Part shown: piece by piece, positions 62,611 through 64,000 of the stretch | Layout: every line of letters begins with the position of its first letter | Position numbering within the stretch: the stretch's first letter is position 1 | Assembly (NCBI GenBank): GCA_963924555.1 | Contig: OZ004584.1 | Coordinates: 3,037,001 to 3,101,000, forward strand | Source: Crambe crambe | Lineage: Eukaryota; Porifera; Demospongiae; Poecilosclerida; Crambeidae | Direction: 5' to 3' | Length of the DNA stretch: 64,000 bases | Translations under genes and position numbers: made by a program | The notes under the pieces: model-generated | The model's input: the letters and a program-made list of their open reading frames with translations, nothing else | Told to the model about the DNA's origin: nothing | The model's database searches: none

Positions 62611-62654
62611 GCCCATCTAATGGTGCGCACTATTAAGATTGAAAGAATGTAAAG

Positions 62655-63700
62655 ATGGAACTGTGGAACTGTGTTGCAGTTGCCTTTATTCAATGTTGTT
62701 GTAAGTTCATGTCTGCTAAGTATAGCTCTAGATGCTGTAGTTATTTGAGAGCAGCGGTTATTTCGATGCAGTGGTGGTGTTAGTGATTTCAAAGGATAAC
62801 AAAGACAATGTAAACATTAAGATAGTTGAAGCTCCAGCTCTTTCGCGCTTTCCTTCAATGCCAAGGTAAAGTCACCAAGCTAACATATTTGTGTAGTGTA
62901 TTATGTGTAATATTGCTTATTCATTTGCAGTCATTCACATAAAGTACTGACTCTGCGTGCTAACCCTTCACCTCTGTCTGGTAAACATTTGTTGTAGCTT
63001 TACTAATGAAGCCAAAGCCATTCTGTCTGGATCAGTTGGCTAACCAAAGCCTTGTAGAATTCTGTCTGGTCAGCTGGCTGTTGCCTGGGCATTAATTAAG
63101 TCATCCTTCTGTGGCTACATGTTCTTGGCCATGGCAATATTATTAGCAGGTGTGCCCTATCCTATAACTAGAATTTAATAATTCATTAGGACCATCTCAT
63201 CTGCAGCAGTTACATAATCACTGCTATGATGGAAAGGAAAAAGGGTGAGTATCATCATGTTAAGTATTTTTGCATCACTGTTGGTTAATTTCTATGTGAA
63301 CAGCAAGCTACTTCTACATGCATAGACAATACTGCATAAAGGGAAATTTTCATGGGTAAAATTTTTGTGGATTTCATAATTTGGTCAAGGGAATTTATAT
63401 GGTTCATACTTCCAATTTTTACAAAAAAAAACAAAATATACCCCACGAATCTTTCACTCTGTAATGCCTTCTCATATTATTGTGAAAATGTCCTGGACTG
63501 ATTCCCCTCCCTCAACCACCTTTTCCCAGATTAGGGAATATATAGCATAGTAGCTGAACAGTTTAACAAAAATGGTAGCCAGTGGGATTTACTGACTTCT
63601 ATAATATTCTTTGAAGGTACACATACCATGTATGCCTGTTCAACAACATCACCCAGAAAGAGGACAGGACTGGATGGAACAGCTTCTATGGCGTCCTTGG
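62655..63700 (+). CDS. GNPTG: GNPTG, GlcNAc-1-phosphotransferase gamma subunit, exons 1-5 (gene runs off the window)
   Basis: Exons: 62655-62700, 62772-62865, 62931-62980, 63190-63244, 63617-63700; all GT-AG, all phases agree. Exon 1-2: signal peptide MELWNCVAVAFIQCC, LVVLVIS. Then DNVNIKIVEAPALSRFPSMP, HSHKVLTLRANPSPLSG, PSHLQQLHNHCYDGKEKG and YTYHVCLFNNITQKEDRTGW NSFYGVLG. The ...PSPLSGPxHL...C...Y.Y..C.FxNxTQ....WNxxxGxLG order is that of GNPTG, whose MRH (mannose-6-phosphate receptor homology) domain binds high-mannose glycans on lysosomal enzymes so the alpha/beta subunits can phosphorylate them in the Golgi. The next exon (GIW...) is not visible before 64000. No stops or frameshifts. 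OS9/PRKCSH also have MRH domains but lack the upstream block. Confidence 0.85.
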
Positions 63701-64000
63701 GTACTTTGGATACATCAATTTTTTTTTGGAATCCATAACTTCATTATGTTGCCCATCCGCCACCCCCATGATCTTGATTTAGGTCTCAAAAGAGAGCTCT
63801 CTTTGAGAACATAAAGATGTACTTAGTTACCACTTTACACCCCCCACAATCAGAGATATCACATGACCTCAATTGATTACTTGGGTGTGCCTTAAGGATA
63901 CTTAATACCTTGAAAATTACAGCATCTCAAATGAGGTGACCAGGTGGGTCTAAGACAGATTATTTAATTACTATGAAACATGGCACCACTATCATCTCTT
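63701..64000 (+). other. GNPTG intron 5 (partial)
   Basis: Begins GTACTT after GTCCTTGG. An open frame continues past the donor but loses all similarity at once, so I treat this as intron. No further exon recognised to the window end. Confidence 0.5.

Overview
The window reads as animal nuclear DNA, most likely from a demosponge. It is AT-rich, full of TAGCTAGC-type tetramer runs, has spliced genes with GT-AG introns, and carries animal genes (GNPTG, WRNIP1). The resemblance to Amphimedon queenslandica is an impression from style, not a database result. Nothing bacterial, organellar or rRNA/tRNA-like was seen.

Layout. 0-3 kb: the terminal exon of a single-pass receptor (379-674, +) with a polyA signal, then two frameshifted WRNIP1 exons on the minus strand. 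3-20 kb and 25-47 kb: a decayed, repeatedly duplicated and inverted array of exons from one immunoglobulin-like receptor family (signal-peptide exon, Ig half-domain exons, a Pro/Glu stalk exon, a TM/tail exon), mixed with hAT transposase relics. Because the blocks are copies of each other, they act as empty-site controls and give insertion points for several mobile elements to within a few bases.

Mobile elements: a 4.95-kb DIRS-like tyrosine-recombinase retroelement (10938-15884) with an internal RT deletion; a young Ty3/gypsy element (20547-24906) with almost identical 132/139-bp LTRs and a perfect 5-bp target duplication; an older gypsy gag relic; a BEL/Pao gag relic; three copies of a TGTGAC-ended DNA element, the 2.04-kb one carrying acidic reading frames; TIR elements with TTAA, CTGTA, ATATAG and 9-bp target duplications; several foldback elements; and a hairpin-ended repeat family.

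47-64 kb: less dominated by receptor copies. It holds a compact two-exon membrane-protein gene (52039-52413, -), an ankyrin exon with a G-run frameshift, a partial GNPTG-like duplicate (exons 2-4), a RecQ-helicase relic inside a TIR unit with a 9-bp target duplication, and the 5' half of an apparently intact GNPTG gene (62655 onward, +) that runs off the right edge.

The likely live genes are the receptor terminal exon, the 79-aa membrane protein, GNPTG and perhaps the Ty3 element. Most of the rest is relic or mobile. The most interesting material is the receptor array as a possible sponge recognition-receptor cluster, the TGTGAC family with its unidentified cargo, and the RecQ-bearing TIR unit.
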